From assembly GCA_022842925.1 (NCBI GenBank), contig JALHOQ010000006.1, positions 6,275-44,244 of the forward strand: a DNA stretch of 37,970 nucleotides, given 5' to 3'. The notes under the pieces are model-generated. The model was given only the letters and a program-made list of their open reading frames with translations. It was not told the DNA's origin and searched no databases. Shown here piece after piece: positions 8,437 through 16,350 of this stretch. Origin of the DNA: Bdellovibrionales bacterium. Its GTDB lineage: Bacteria > Bdellovibrionota > Bdellovibrionia > Bdellovibrionales > UBA1609. The first letter of the stretch is position 1; each line of letters begins with the position of its first letter. The translations under genes were made by a program, and so were the position numbers.

Positions 8437-8775
8437 TTACGTTTTTTTAACAAAAGTAGCGCAGGTATAGTCGGCGTAAACGTACTGAGGTTTGTTGGGG
8501 AGCAACTGGCACTTGGCGACCTTCTTGCCCTTAAATGTAGTCTCCGAAGGTTCGGGCTTATTATAAAACTGGCAATCTGAACAAAGGCCCTTCACTTCCG
8601 GGGGACAGGCCTTACCCTTCTTCTTGGGGTCACAATAATTGGCGATCGTCGTCGGCTGGCCTTCTTTCAAGACATCAGCGTCTGTCACCGTGGCTTTGGC
8701 ATCCGCAGCTTGCACCTTCAAACTGCTGAGACCTAGGGTGGCGACTCCTGCAGCTAAAAACTCGCGTCTTTTCAT
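8437..8775 (-). CDS. Tat-exported high-potential iron-sulfur protein (HiPIP)-like
   Basis: This 112-residue protein begins with a twin-arginine signal (MKRREFLAAGVATLG). The mature part has the HiPIP cluster ligands C65-x2-C68-x20-C89-x15-C105 in CSDCQFY, KCQLLPNK and YTCATFV, which would hold one [4Fe-4S] cluster for periplasmic one-electron transfer. Two points are odd: the usual GWC at the last ligand is YTC, and there are two extra cysteines, C48 and C57, which could form a disulfide. ATG 8775 is preceded by GGAGA and begins the Tat motif; the frame extends upstream without a better start. The redox partner is not encoded nearby. Confidence 0.88.
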   Translation of the reverse strand: MKRREFLAAGVATLGLSSLKVQAADAKATVTDADVLKEGQPTTIANYCDPKKKGKACPPEVKGLCSDCQFYNKPEPSETTFKGKKVAKCQLLPNKPQYVYADYTCATFVKKT

Positions 8776-8923
8776 AGGTTTCTCCTCTGTTGACCGTGAA
8801 CCGCTAGTTAAATGAAATCCAATCGATAAGTCACGTGTTTGTGAACTTGACGCCACTAGAATATTTTCCCTGTTAACAACAACTTACCGCGTTGCATAAA
8901 GGTTGTGCTATAAAGCCCGGATC

Positions 8924-11900
8924 ATGAATGAACTGATCGTCACCTTGATGGCCTTTGGCCTCACAGTCTCCCAAGTCTTTACTAAGCCCGTTGAACAGGT
9001 GCGAACCCAGTTCAATCCTCAGACCGATCAGGCGGTCGTAGGGCAAAGCCTGCGCGAAGGCTGCGCCTTTATGCTGAAAACCTTTAAGAGCGAAAAAATC
9101 GACGCCGAACCCCTGTTCCTATTGATGATTGAGAATGCCAAGCGCGAACGAGAAGAGGTCGCCGCCAAAAGAGCGGAGGAAGAGGCCAAAAAAAACCGGC
9201 CGGAAATCGTGGATGAAGGTGAGCAGGCTCCGGCCGCAACTCCAGAGCCGGCCGCCGCGCCTGCCGCTCCACCGGCCACCGTGCCCCCCGCTGCCCCGGC
9301 CCCCACGATTCCTACTGAGGCCGTCACCCTCAATCCTAAGAACCTGAAAGAGAAAATTCGTCTTCTCGATCCAGAACTGCTTCTGACCCTCTACAAAGCC
9401 TACTGCAAGAACGAAAGCGTCGACACCTCGGCGGTCAAACTCGATCAAGTCATCACCTACTACAACTCGGTGATGAAAGACCTGCCCGACGTCCGCGGGC
9501 TAAAGGGCTTGCGCTTGCCAGAGGCGACAGTGGTGCTCGATCGCAACGGCGAACGCTTCACCGAAATCTACGGTCAGGGCAACCGGCGCAAACATATTCC
9601 GATCAGCGAAATCCCGAAGTTCGTACAGCAGCTTTTTATATCTGCCGAAGACAAAGATTTCTACAACCACAATGGACTGGCGCCGGCCGGGGTCGCCCGA
9701 GCCGTAATGTCGAGTTATGCCTCGGATGGTCGCCCACAGGGTGGATCCACCATTACCCAGCAGGTCATCAAAAATCTGGTGCTCAACGACGACCTGTCGT
9801 TTGAGCGTAAAATGCGTGAAATGATTCTGGCGCAGAGGCTCGAGAAGGCTTTAAAGAAAGATGAGATTCTCGAGCTCTATTTGAACATGGTCTATCTTGG
9901 ACGCTCCAGCTGGGGCGTGGAGATGGCCGCTCAAAGCTACTTCAAGAAATCAGTACGCGACCTGACTCTACCCCAAGCAGCTCTCCTCGCCGGCATCACG
10001 CCGGGGCCGAACAAATTTAATCCGGATCGCAATGCCGAAGGGGCCAAGGACCGCCGCCAAAAAGCCCTCTTCCGCTTTAAGGAAGACAGCGCAAAGACCC
10101 CAAAACCATTAAGCGAGGATGAGTTCCAAACTGCAAGTGCGGCGCCGATTCAGCTTGAAGAATTCGAGGGACCGGCCCGCCGGGGTGCTTACTACTTTTT
10201 GGACGTGATCAATCGCGAGGCGAGAGAGCTGCATAAAATCGATTTAACTAAAAAGACCTACGTGGTTCGATCCACCATTCATGCGCCGTTACAGAAACAA
10301 ACCGAAAAAATCCTGCAGGACAGCCTCTACGACTATGAAGTCACCTCCAAGCGCTCCGGCCAGTGGGTCGGACCGCGAGGTTCTCTCAAAGATGATATGG
10401 AGAAGATCGGCGCCGATTGGAAGGCCCTGCTAAAGGATCGGACTGAGACGTATGACGGCCAATGGCCGCTCGCGATTGTCTTGTCCACCCGACCAATGCG
10501 CGTGGGACTGCCCAATGGAAAAGAACTTCCACTGCGCGGAACTATGGTCAACCGTCTTAAGCGCCATGATCTCGTCTTCGTAGCGGTGGACGGCGAAGAG
10601 GCGTGGCTTAAGATCACACCGGTCGTAGTCGGGTCCATTAGACGGGATCTGCGGGACCCCAACATCACCTGGCTTGAAGCCCTGCAAAGAACCAAGGGAC
10701 ATTTCTTTGATGTACCGTGGACTCTGGCCGTGGTTCTCGACGAACGCAACAAGCGCGTGGGCCTAAGTGATGGTCGCATCGTAAGCTTACGCGGACCTCC
10801 AACCTTGCTTCAGGCCTTGCAGCCGCACGATCTGATTTTTGTGCATGAGCCCCAGCAAAATTCGGCCACGCTCAAAATCCCGCCGGCCGTGCAAGGCGCG
10901 ATCGTGGTTATGGAAAATAAAACCGGGCGAATTCTGTCGATGGCGGGCGGATTCTCGTATGGAGATTCCAAATACAACCGCGCTTATACGGCCGCGCGCC
11001 AGCCGGGCTCGACCCTTAAGCCGTTTATTCATCTGGCCGCCCTGAATGCCGAGATGCAGCCGAATACATTGATTCCCGATGTCGTTCCCCACCTTCCGAA
11101 GCTGTGCAACAATTGGAATCCGAAGAATTACGATGGCGGTTCTCGCGGACTGGTGACCATGCGCCAGGCCATCGAGATGTCCCTCAATCTACCTACCATA
11201 CGCATCATGACTCACCTCGGGCGTAACGCCCCTGAGGGCCTAGATTATGTTCGCGCGCTCACTCAGGAACTGGGCATCTATAAAGCGACGGAAAGGTGCT
11301 ATCCGTTTGTTCTCGGATCGCAACCGGCCCGGTTGATCGATTTGGCTGTGGCCTACGCGACGGTGGCTAACTCGGCTCTAGCCGATAGCCAATATGCGGA
11401 ACTGAAACCTGTACCTCGATTTTTCGATACAGTTGCGGAAGAGGGTCGTGAAGTGGTTCCCCAGCCACGCTACAACCGGCAAGTCACTCCCAGCATCGAC
11501 TCGGTCGCCTATTATCAATTACGCCGCATCCTCGAGGGAACGCTGATTCGCGGAACCGCGACCAAACTCAAGGACTTGGCCGGATATGTGGCCGGAAAAA
11601 CGGGAACATCGAACGACGAGAACGACGCCTGGTTTATCGGTTTCACGAACGATATCGTCGTGGCTGTTTGGGTGGGCTATGACAGCCGCAATGTGCGGCA
11701 GAATCTCGGCGACCGTTTTACCGGTGGAAGATTGGCACTTCCGATCGCCGAAAAGGTTCTGCGGACCAGTTTCGAACTCTATCATCAACCTGAGCCGCTC
11801 GCTCCCCGCAGCGCTTATCTCAGATCGCAAACAGCCGAGTATCCAATCGATCTTCACAGTGGAAACTTTGGTGGCGGATTTCAGGAAATTTTCCGACGTG

Positions 11901-12208
11901 ATTCGGGCGGGCGCAATGTAATCGATTCCCGCGCGCAAATATTAGAACCCCATGAGCGTATGATGGGTGTTGGCCGCTACCGGGGCGAAGAGGACGAGCG
12001 CGCTTTGGGTTGGGACCAGCGAGAATATGGTGTGCCCCCTGGCTATCATCCGCCGCGACCACCGCCCGGCTATTATCAGCCCGGCTATGACGACCAATAC
12101 GATATGTGGCGCCAACGTCAGCGTCGCATTGATCCTTATTTTCAAAATCCGTTCGGCCGACCGCCGAGGCAGTATAACCCGTACCGTAACCCCTGGGGAG
12201 GTAACTGA
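8924..12208 (+). CDS. Class A penicillin-binding protein (PBP1A type) with duplicated OB-like insert
   Basis: This 1094-residue bifunctional peptidoglycan synthase has a GT51 glycosyltransferase domain (about residues 210-390; catalytic E242 in SAEDKDFYNH, GGSTITQQVIKN) and a transpeptidase domain (about 655-960; S696-x-x-K699 in QPGSTLKP, S753-L-N, K892-TGT). ATG 8924 is preferred over GTG 8903 because it begins the hydrophobic N-terminus. That N-terminus lacks the usual basic cytoplasmic tail; it is followed by a charged helix and an Ala/Pro-rich linker of about 45 residues, placing GT51 unusually far from the membrane. Between GT51 and transpeptidase two similar modules (514-572 and 599-660) sit in tandem. 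The tail is Pro/Tyr/Arg-rich (PPGYHPPRPPPGYYQPGYDD). Its stop overlaps the next start as TGATG. Confidence 0.95.
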   Translation: MNELIVTLMAFGLTVSQVFTKPVEQVRTQFNPQTDQAVVGQSLREGCAFMLKTFKSEKIDAEPLFLLMIENAKREREEVAAKRAEEEAKKNRPEIVDEGEQAPAATPEPAAAPAAPPATVPPAAPAPTIPTEAVTLNPKNLKEKIRLLDPELLLTLYKAYCKNESVDTSAVKLDQVITYYNSVMKDLPDVRGLKGLRLPEATVVLDRNGERFTEIYGQGNRRKHIPISEIPKFVQQLFISAEDKDFYNHNGLAPAGVARAVMSSYASDGRPQGGSTITQQVIKNLVLNDDLSFERKMREMILAQRLEKALKKDEILELYLNMVYLGRSSWGVEMAAQSYFKKSVRDLTLPQAALLAGITPGPNKFNPDRNAEGAKDRRQKALFRFKEDSAKTPKPLSEDEFQTASAAPIQLEEFEGPARRGAYYFLDVINREARELHKIDLTKKTYVVRSTIHAPLQKQTEKILQDSLYDYEVTSKRSGQWVGPRGSLKDDMEKIGADWKALLKDRTETYDGQWPLAIVLSTRPMRVGLPNGKELPLRGTMVNRLKRHDLVFVAVDGEEAWLKITPVVVGSIRRDLRDPNITWLEALQRTKGHFFDVPWTLAVVLDERNKRVGLSDGRIVSLRGPPTLLQALQPHDLIFVHEPQQNSATLKIPPAVQGAIVVMENKTGRILSMAGGFSYGDSKYNRAYTAARQPGSTLKPFIHLAALNAEMQPNTLIPDVVPHLPKLCNNWNPKNYDGGSRGLVTMRQAIEMSLNLPTIRIMTHLGRNAPEGLDYVRALTQELGIYKATERCYPFVLGSQPARLIDLAVAYATVANSALADSQYAELKPVPRFFDTVAEEGREVVPQPRYNRQVTPSIDSVAYYQLRRILEGTLIRGTATKLKDLAGYVAGKTGTSNDENDAWFIGFTNDIVVAVWVGYDSRNVRQNLGDRFTGGRLALPIAEKVLRTSFELYHQPEPLAPRSAYLRSQTAEYPIDLHSGNFGGGFQEIFRRDSGGRNVIDSRAQILEPHERMMGVGRYRGEEDERALGWDQREYGVPPGYHPPRPPPGYYQPGYDDQYDMWRQRQRRIDPYFQNPFGRPPRQYNPYRNPWGGN
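10463..10903 (+). repeat. Tandem OB-like modules within the PBP1A-type gene
   Basis: The translated segments at 10463-10639 (starting WPLAIVL) and 10718-10903 (starting WTLAVVL) align: W-x-LA-x-VL, RVGL, G-[KR], LRG, HDL-[VI]-FV, LKI-x-P, V-x-G. The second runs directly into the transpeptidase, as the single OB (PCB_OB-like) domain does in ordinary PBP1A, so the first looks like a duplication of it. Confidence 0.7.
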
Positions 12209-13224
12209 TGTTTCGCAAAAGATGTTTATCGACGCTGGTCGCGATGGTCGCTGTGATCTCAATGGGCACGCAAGCTCAGGACCGCGTGCAAAACTATCAA
12301 GAGTATCTAGTGCCCTATCTGACATGGGGCCAGCAACACCCGGATGACAAAGAAGTGCTGAACATCTTTCCCGCGTTTAAGCCGCCAGTCGTGCGCTTTA
12401 AACAGTACGGAATCGATAAGACGCGAACCGAGCAGTACCATACGTATGTGACCCGGATGCAAGTCATCATTAGTAAACCGGCGGCCAACCTGAAGCTCGG
12501 TGATCTGATTCAGCTCGAGACAATTAAAAAAATGAGTAAGGAGCTCTCGCATCGCCAGATTTCGGCCCAACAGGTTTTGCCTTTGATCGCTGGCAAGGGG
12601 CCCATAGACAATTTCAAGTGGTGCAACGAGGGCGCCTGGTTAAATTCTTTCACCCTCCCGCAAAAAGAAACGAACTTGTCTTACATGATCAATCCCGAAC
12701 GACCTTGGTGTGCGGCCAACGGACGCTCCATTTGCCTGGAGACCTGCTACTATTTTAGTCCGGGCTGGAAAGTGGCGGCCGAAATATATAACCACACGCT
12801 AGGTTCAAACGACCCCAAGGACTCTGGCCAAGCGATGCAGTCGGAGATCCGATATTTCGTTTCCGAAGCCGAATATGGATCTAAGGTCCCACTGGCTCGT
12901 CTGACTAAAATCAATACTCCCGTGCGTGGTGTGATGGAGCAGAATACATTTTATTTTAACCAGGTCTTCACGTGGGCGAAAGTGGTGGCTGTTTTTCAAG
13001 AGCATCCGACCAACTCCCAGCAAACGGTTATGACCACACTTGCGGCGTTCACTTTGCGCAGCAAATACTGCACGGAATCGAAATATCAGGAGCTGTGCAA
13101 AGCCATCAAAGGTCAGTCCAAAGGAACCATGGGTGTAAACACCCGAACCGGGATTTCGGCGGGAATTCCGATCTATTCTCGCGAAATCGCTACGGGATTG
13201 AGTCAGGTTTTAGAAGCCAATTAA
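12208..13224 (+). CDS. Secreted protein of unknown function coupled to the PBP1A-type gene
   Basis: I do not recognise this 338-residue protein. It has a Sec signal peptide (MFRKRCLSTLVAMVAVISMG, ending near TQA-Q) and no other membrane segment, so it should be periplasmic or outer-membrane associated. The mature part has seven cysteines, clustered as FKWCNEG, PWCAANG, SICLETCYY and KYCTES plus ELCK, suggesting disulfides. The ATG shares one base with the PBP stop (TGATG), so its translation probably depends on the PBP message and it may act with that enzyme. Its TAA overlaps the convergent CpaF-like stop by four bases. Confidence 0.85.
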   Translation: MFRKRCLSTLVAMVAVISMGTQAQDRVQNYQEYLVPYLTWGQQHPDDKEVLNIFPAFKPPVVRFKQYGIDKTRTEQYHTYVTRMQVIISKPAANLKLGDLIQLETIKKMSKELSHRQISAQQVLPLIAGKGPIDNFKWCNEGAWLNSFTLPQKETNLSYMINPERPWCAANGRSICLETCYYFSPGWKVAAEIYNHTLGSNDPKDSGQAMQSEIRYFVSEAEYGSKVPLARLTKINTPVRGVMEQNTFYFNQVFTWAKVVAVFQEHPTNSQQTVMTTLAAFTLRSKYCTESKYQELCKAIKGQSKGTMGVNTRTGISAGIPIYSREIATGLSQVLEAN

Positions 13225-14273
13225 TTGTCGTGTGCGGCGGGATCAAAGAAATCCCTCGGCAGAACGATACTGCGCTCTTCAAAGCGCTTAAGAAAAGTAG
13301 GTGGCTGACCAGTTCCCTTCAGTCGCCCGCGACCTTTTTCTCCAGTCAACTTGAACAGCGGCAAGCGGGTAATGGTGTCGTTCTCCATCCCCACGACTTC
13401 CATAACCTCTTCCACCTGCCGTTTGCCATCGGCGGTTTTCTTGACCTGAATCACGATATCGATGGCATCCACGATTTGGCGGCGAAGGGACTTTAGCGGA
13501 ATGTCGACTCCGCTATGGAAAATGATCAGCGTTTCGAGTTTGGTTAGCGCGTCGTTCGTCGAATTGGCGTGAAGCGTGGTCATGCTGCCCTCGTGGCCTG
13601 AGTTCATGGCCTGCATCATCTCCACCGCTTCACTCGAGCGGCACTCACCCACCACGATCCGGTCGGGACGCATCCGAAGACTGCTGATCAAGCAATCCTT
13701 CATAGCCGCGCTTCGCCCTTCGCCTCCCCGCACCGATACCAAGCGGACCCAGTTCGGCTGTGAGAGTTGGATCTCAGGAATATCCTCAACCGTGATCACC
13801 CGCTCATTTAATGGCACTTTCGAGCAGAGGGCATTCAGCAGAGTCGTCTTGCCGGCCCCGGTGGATCCCGAGATCAGGATGTTGAGTCGCGCCAGAACAC
13901 AGGCTTCGAGGAACCGGGCGCCCTTATTGGTGACGAACCCCGCGCCAACCAGTTTTTCAAGACCTCTGTAAACGGCCGAGAATTTTCGAATCGTCAAAGT
14001 CGATGCATAGGGCGACATCGGCGGACGCGTGATATGGAAGCGTGAGCCATCGGGAAGAATCCCATCGTAATCCAAACCGTTCGCCGTGTTGGCGGTTTTG
14101 AGCTTCGCGATTTGGTCCAGAAGGGCTTCGAACTGGGACTCACTCTGAAAGGGTGAGCTCGCGAGTTCCATCCGCCCCTCCCGTTCGACAAAAAACTGAT
14201 CGTGGCGGTTGAACATCAGCTCGTTGACAGTCGGTTCGGCCAAGTAAGGTCGCAGTATCTGTAATGGATCCAT
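13221..14273 (-). CDS. CpaF/TadA/VirB11-family secretion ATPase, orphan
   Basis: This 350-residue protein is a type II/IV secretion superfamily ATPase. It shows Walker A GSTGAGKT (136-143), an Asp box (ERVITVEDIPEIQL), Walker B-like RIVVGECR (205-212) and the His box GSMTTLHAN (229-237); LPDGSRFHI and TLTIRKF are typical of the CpaF/TadA N-terminal domain. It is shorter than full CpaF, lacking the N-terminal extension, and continues after about residue 290 with a basic tail (GEKGRGRLKG). No Tad pilus, type II or type IV genes lie nearby, so it may power a machine encoded elsewhere. The start is ATG 14273 (a GTG sits just upstream); there is no clear Shine-Dalgarno, and one arm of a large inverted repeat begins 12 bases upstream. 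Confidence 0.9.
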   Translation of the reverse strand: MDPLQILRPYLAEPTVNELMFNRHDQFFVEREGRMELASSPFQSESQFEALLDQIAKLKTANTANGLDYDGILPDGSRFHITRPPMSPYASTLTIRKFSAVYRGLEKLVGAGFVTNKGARFLEACVLARLNILISGSTGAGKTTLLNALCSKVPLNERVITVEDIPEIQLSQPNWVRLVSVRGGEGRSAAMKDCLISSLRMRPDRIVVGECRSSEAVEMMQAMNSGHEGSMTTLHANSTNDALTKLETLIIFHSGVDIPLKSLRRQIVDAIDIVIQVKKTADGKRQVEEVMEVVGMENDTITRLPLFKLTGEKGRGRLKGTGQPPTFLKRFEERSIVLPRDFFDPAAHDN

Positions 14274-14285
14274 CACTTATTCTGA

Positions 14286-14359
14286 AGGTGCCCGTCGACT
14301 TTTTGCAACCCAACGCGGCACGGGTGACGCCCCGGATTGCAAAAAGTCGACGGGCACCT
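14286..14359. repeat. 23-bp perfect inverted repeat between divergent genes
   Basis: The arm at 14286-14308 (begins AGGTGCCCGTCGAC) is the exact reverse complement of 14337-14359, with a 28-base GC-rich loop. It fills most of the 98 bases between the starts of the CpaF-like and isoaspartyl-peptidase genes, so neither has a visible promoter or strong RBS. A perfect long hairpin with a structured loop resembles REP/BIME-like or MITE-like units spread by a transposase elsewhere. No second copy was seen in the window. Confidence 0.85.
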
Positions 14360-14371
14360 CATAACCAGCGC

Positions 14372-15223
14372 ATGCCAGTACTTGTCATTCATGGGGGCGC
14401 CGGGTCTCGAGCGTTAAGTGGCGAGCGCCGAAAGATCTATACGCAGTCTCTGACCAAAATCTTGCGCGAGGTCTATCCACTGCTCGAGCGCGGCGGATCG
14501 AGTCTCGATGCCGTGACCGAAGCCGTAGTTCGCCTTGAGAATGATCCGCTCTACAATGCCGGACGTGGATCTAAAATTCAAAGTGATGGCAAGATTCGCA
14601 TGAGCGCTTCAATCATGAACAGTCAAACCCGCCGCTTTGGTGGCTGCGTAAATGTGGAGGGCGTAAAGAATCCCATCCTGTTGGCGCGCGCGCTTATGAA
14701 AAAACGGGACCGGGTTTTAGCGGGCCGAGGGGCGGTCGCCTTCGCTCACGAACTCGGACTTCTGTTCGCATCGCCCTATACGCCGCACCAGCGGGAGGCC
14801 TTCCGCCGCCGCCAGAGGGGCAAGAGCGGAACCGTCGGCGCCGTCGCCGTCGACCAAAAGGGCGTGCTTTCGGCCGCGACCTCCACGGGTGGCCGCGGCT
14901 TCGAATATCCGCAGCGGGTTTCGGATTCGCCGACGGTCGCCGGAAATTTTGCCAATCGCTTTGCCGCGATTTCGGCGACCGGAACGGGCGAAGAAATTGT
15001 GGAGAATGCGACCGCCGCGGCTATTTCCACCTTAACCGCGGCCGGTTGGTCTTTAGAGAAGGCGGTTACATTTGTGCTTAAGCAAGCCCGCCCACAAGGC
15101 GGCGAATTTGCCGTGATCGCTCTGGATCGCCAAGGGCGTTATGTAGCCAAAAGCAATACGCCCTCTTTGCTCTGGGGCGCGGTTGGCTCTAAGTTTCTGA
15201 CAGTCTTTGGGAGGGAAGTATGA
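14372..15223 (+). CDS. Isoaspartyl peptidase / plant-type L-asparaginase (Ntn hydrolase)
   Basis: The 283-residue precursor matches the family that cleaves isoaspartyl dipeptides and L-asparagine after self-cleavage into alpha and beta subunits. The signature is complete: IHGGAGS at the start, YNAGRGS, and the autocleavage site before T154 (KSG-TVGAVAV), with STGG (171-174), GTGEEI and GGEFAVIALD in the beta subunit. It is about 30-40 residues shorter than typical bacterial members, mainly in the linker before T154. ATG 14372 begins the conserved strand; an upstream in-frame start at 14264 would run through the inverted repeat. The stop overlaps the next gene as ATGA, forming an operon. Confidence 0.93.
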   Translation: MPVLVIHGGAGSRALSGERRKIYTQSLTKILREVYPLLERGGSSLDAVTEAVVRLENDPLYNAGRGSKIQSDGKIRMSASIMNSQTRRFGGCVNVEGVKNPILLARALMKKRDRVLAGRGAVAFAHELGLLFASPYTPHQREAFRRRQRGKSGTVGAVAVDQKGVLSAATSTGGRGFEYPQRVSDSPTVAGNFANRFAAISATGTGEEIVENATAAAISTLTAAGWSLEKAVTFVLKQARPQGGEFAVIALDRQGRYVAKSNTPSLLWGAVGSKFLTVFGREV

Positions 15224-16350
15224 AGGATATCTCAACTCTAGCGGTTCACGCCGGTGAAATTTCGCCGAGAATTGAAGGCGCGATCAGCATGCCGGTCTTT
15301 CAATCGGCCAATTTCGAATTTCATGATGAAGGCGACTACGCCAACATCAAGTACGCCCGTTTGAATAACACCCCTAACCATCTGGCCCTACACGCGAAGC
15401 TCGCGGCTCTTGAGAACGGCGAGGATGCGCTGGTGCTCGCCAGTGGAATGGCGGCGATCAGCACCACCCTCTTGGCGCTTTTATCTAAAGGCGATCGAAT
15501 CTTGACGCAAAAAACTCTGTACGGCGGCACGTTTTCTCTACTGGCGCAGGAACTGGCTCGCTTCGGCATTGAGGCCGATGTGGCCGCCGACGAAAATTGG
15601 GAAGCGAAAATCCGCCCGGAAACGCGGATGATCTATGCGGAAACCATCTCGAATCCTCTGATGGAAGTGCCGGATTTTCAAAAAGTTTTGGCGACCGCCC
15701 GCAAGCACAAGCTGATCTCCGTAATCGACAATACATTCGCCTCACCGGTGAATTTTAAGCCTATCGACCTGGGGTTTGATCTCTCCCTTCATAGCGCCAC
15801 CAAATATCTCAACGGACATTCGGACTTAATCGCCGGTTGCGTGATTGGTTCCAAAGCGCGAATCAAGACGATCAGTCATACGGCGGCCCATTTAGGCGCC
15901 ACTTTGGATCCTCATGGCTGCTCACTTCTTCATCGAGGCCTTAAGACTTTGGGCGTGCGCGTGGAACGGCAAAATCAAACGGCCCTCCGTCTCGCGGATT
16001 TTTTGAGCCACCATGAAAATGTGGCCACCGTGAACTATCCGGGCCTGCCTTCGCACCCAGCGCACTCACGGGCCCGAGAATACTTCAAAGGCTTTGGCGG
16101 CATGCTGAGTTTCGAACTCAAAAACCCAAGCCAGGTTGAGTCCTTTTTAGGCCGATTAAAAATTCCAGTTTTAGCGGCCAGCTTGGGCGGCGTTGAATCT
16201 TTAGTCATTATTCCCGCCCGTTCCTCGCACCTCAGCCTAACGGCGGAAGAGCGTCGACAATCCGGAATCACAGACGGCCTGATTCGCTTTTCCACGGGAC
16301 TTGAGGGAGCGGACGATCTAATCGCGGATCTGAAGCAGGCACTCGGCTAG
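15220..16350 (+). CDS. Cys/Met-metabolism PLP enzyme (cystathionine gamma-synthase/beta-/gamma-lyase family)
   Basis: This 376-residue protein is a fold-type I PLP enzyme of trans-sulfuration. Y45-x-R47 binds cofactor phosphate across the dimer, SGMAAIS (75-81) is the phosphate loop, and K195 in HSATKYLNGHSD forms the Schiff base; D170 in VIDNTFASP contacts the pyridine ring. It also has the C-terminal SLGGVESL and RFSTGLEGADDLIADL segments. Reaction type (synthase, beta-lyase, gamma-lyase or methionine gamma-lyase) cannot be decided from the sequence. Coupling with an isoaspartyl peptidase suggests amino-acid salvage. Its TAG and the stop of the convergent gene share CTAG. Confidence 0.93.
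   Translation: MKDISTLAVHAGEISPRIEGAISMPVFQSANFEFHDEGDYANIKYARLNNTPNHLALHAKLAALENGEDALVLASGMAAISTTLLALLSKGDRILTQKTLYGGTFSLLAQELARFGIEADVAADENWEAKIRPETRMIYAETISNPLMEVPDFQKVLATARKHKLISVIDNTFASPVNFKPIDLGFDLSLHSATKYLNGHSDLIAGCVIGSKARIKTISHTAAHLGATLDPHGCSLLHRGLKTLGVRVERQNQTALRLADFLSHHENVATVNYPGLPSHPAHSRAREYFKGFGGMLSFELKNPSQVESFLGRLKIPVLAASLGGVESLVIIPARSSHLSLTAEERRQSGITDGLIRFSTGLEGADDLIADLKQALG

Noticed and set aside
10333-10779. 148-codon minus-strand frame inside the PBP gene
   Set aside because: It overlaps well-conserved PBP sequence and has no motif; treated as an antisense shadow.
14264-14371. Upstream extension of the isoaspartyl peptidase
   Set aside because: The extension translates through the 23-bp inverted repeat and adds sequence absent from the family.
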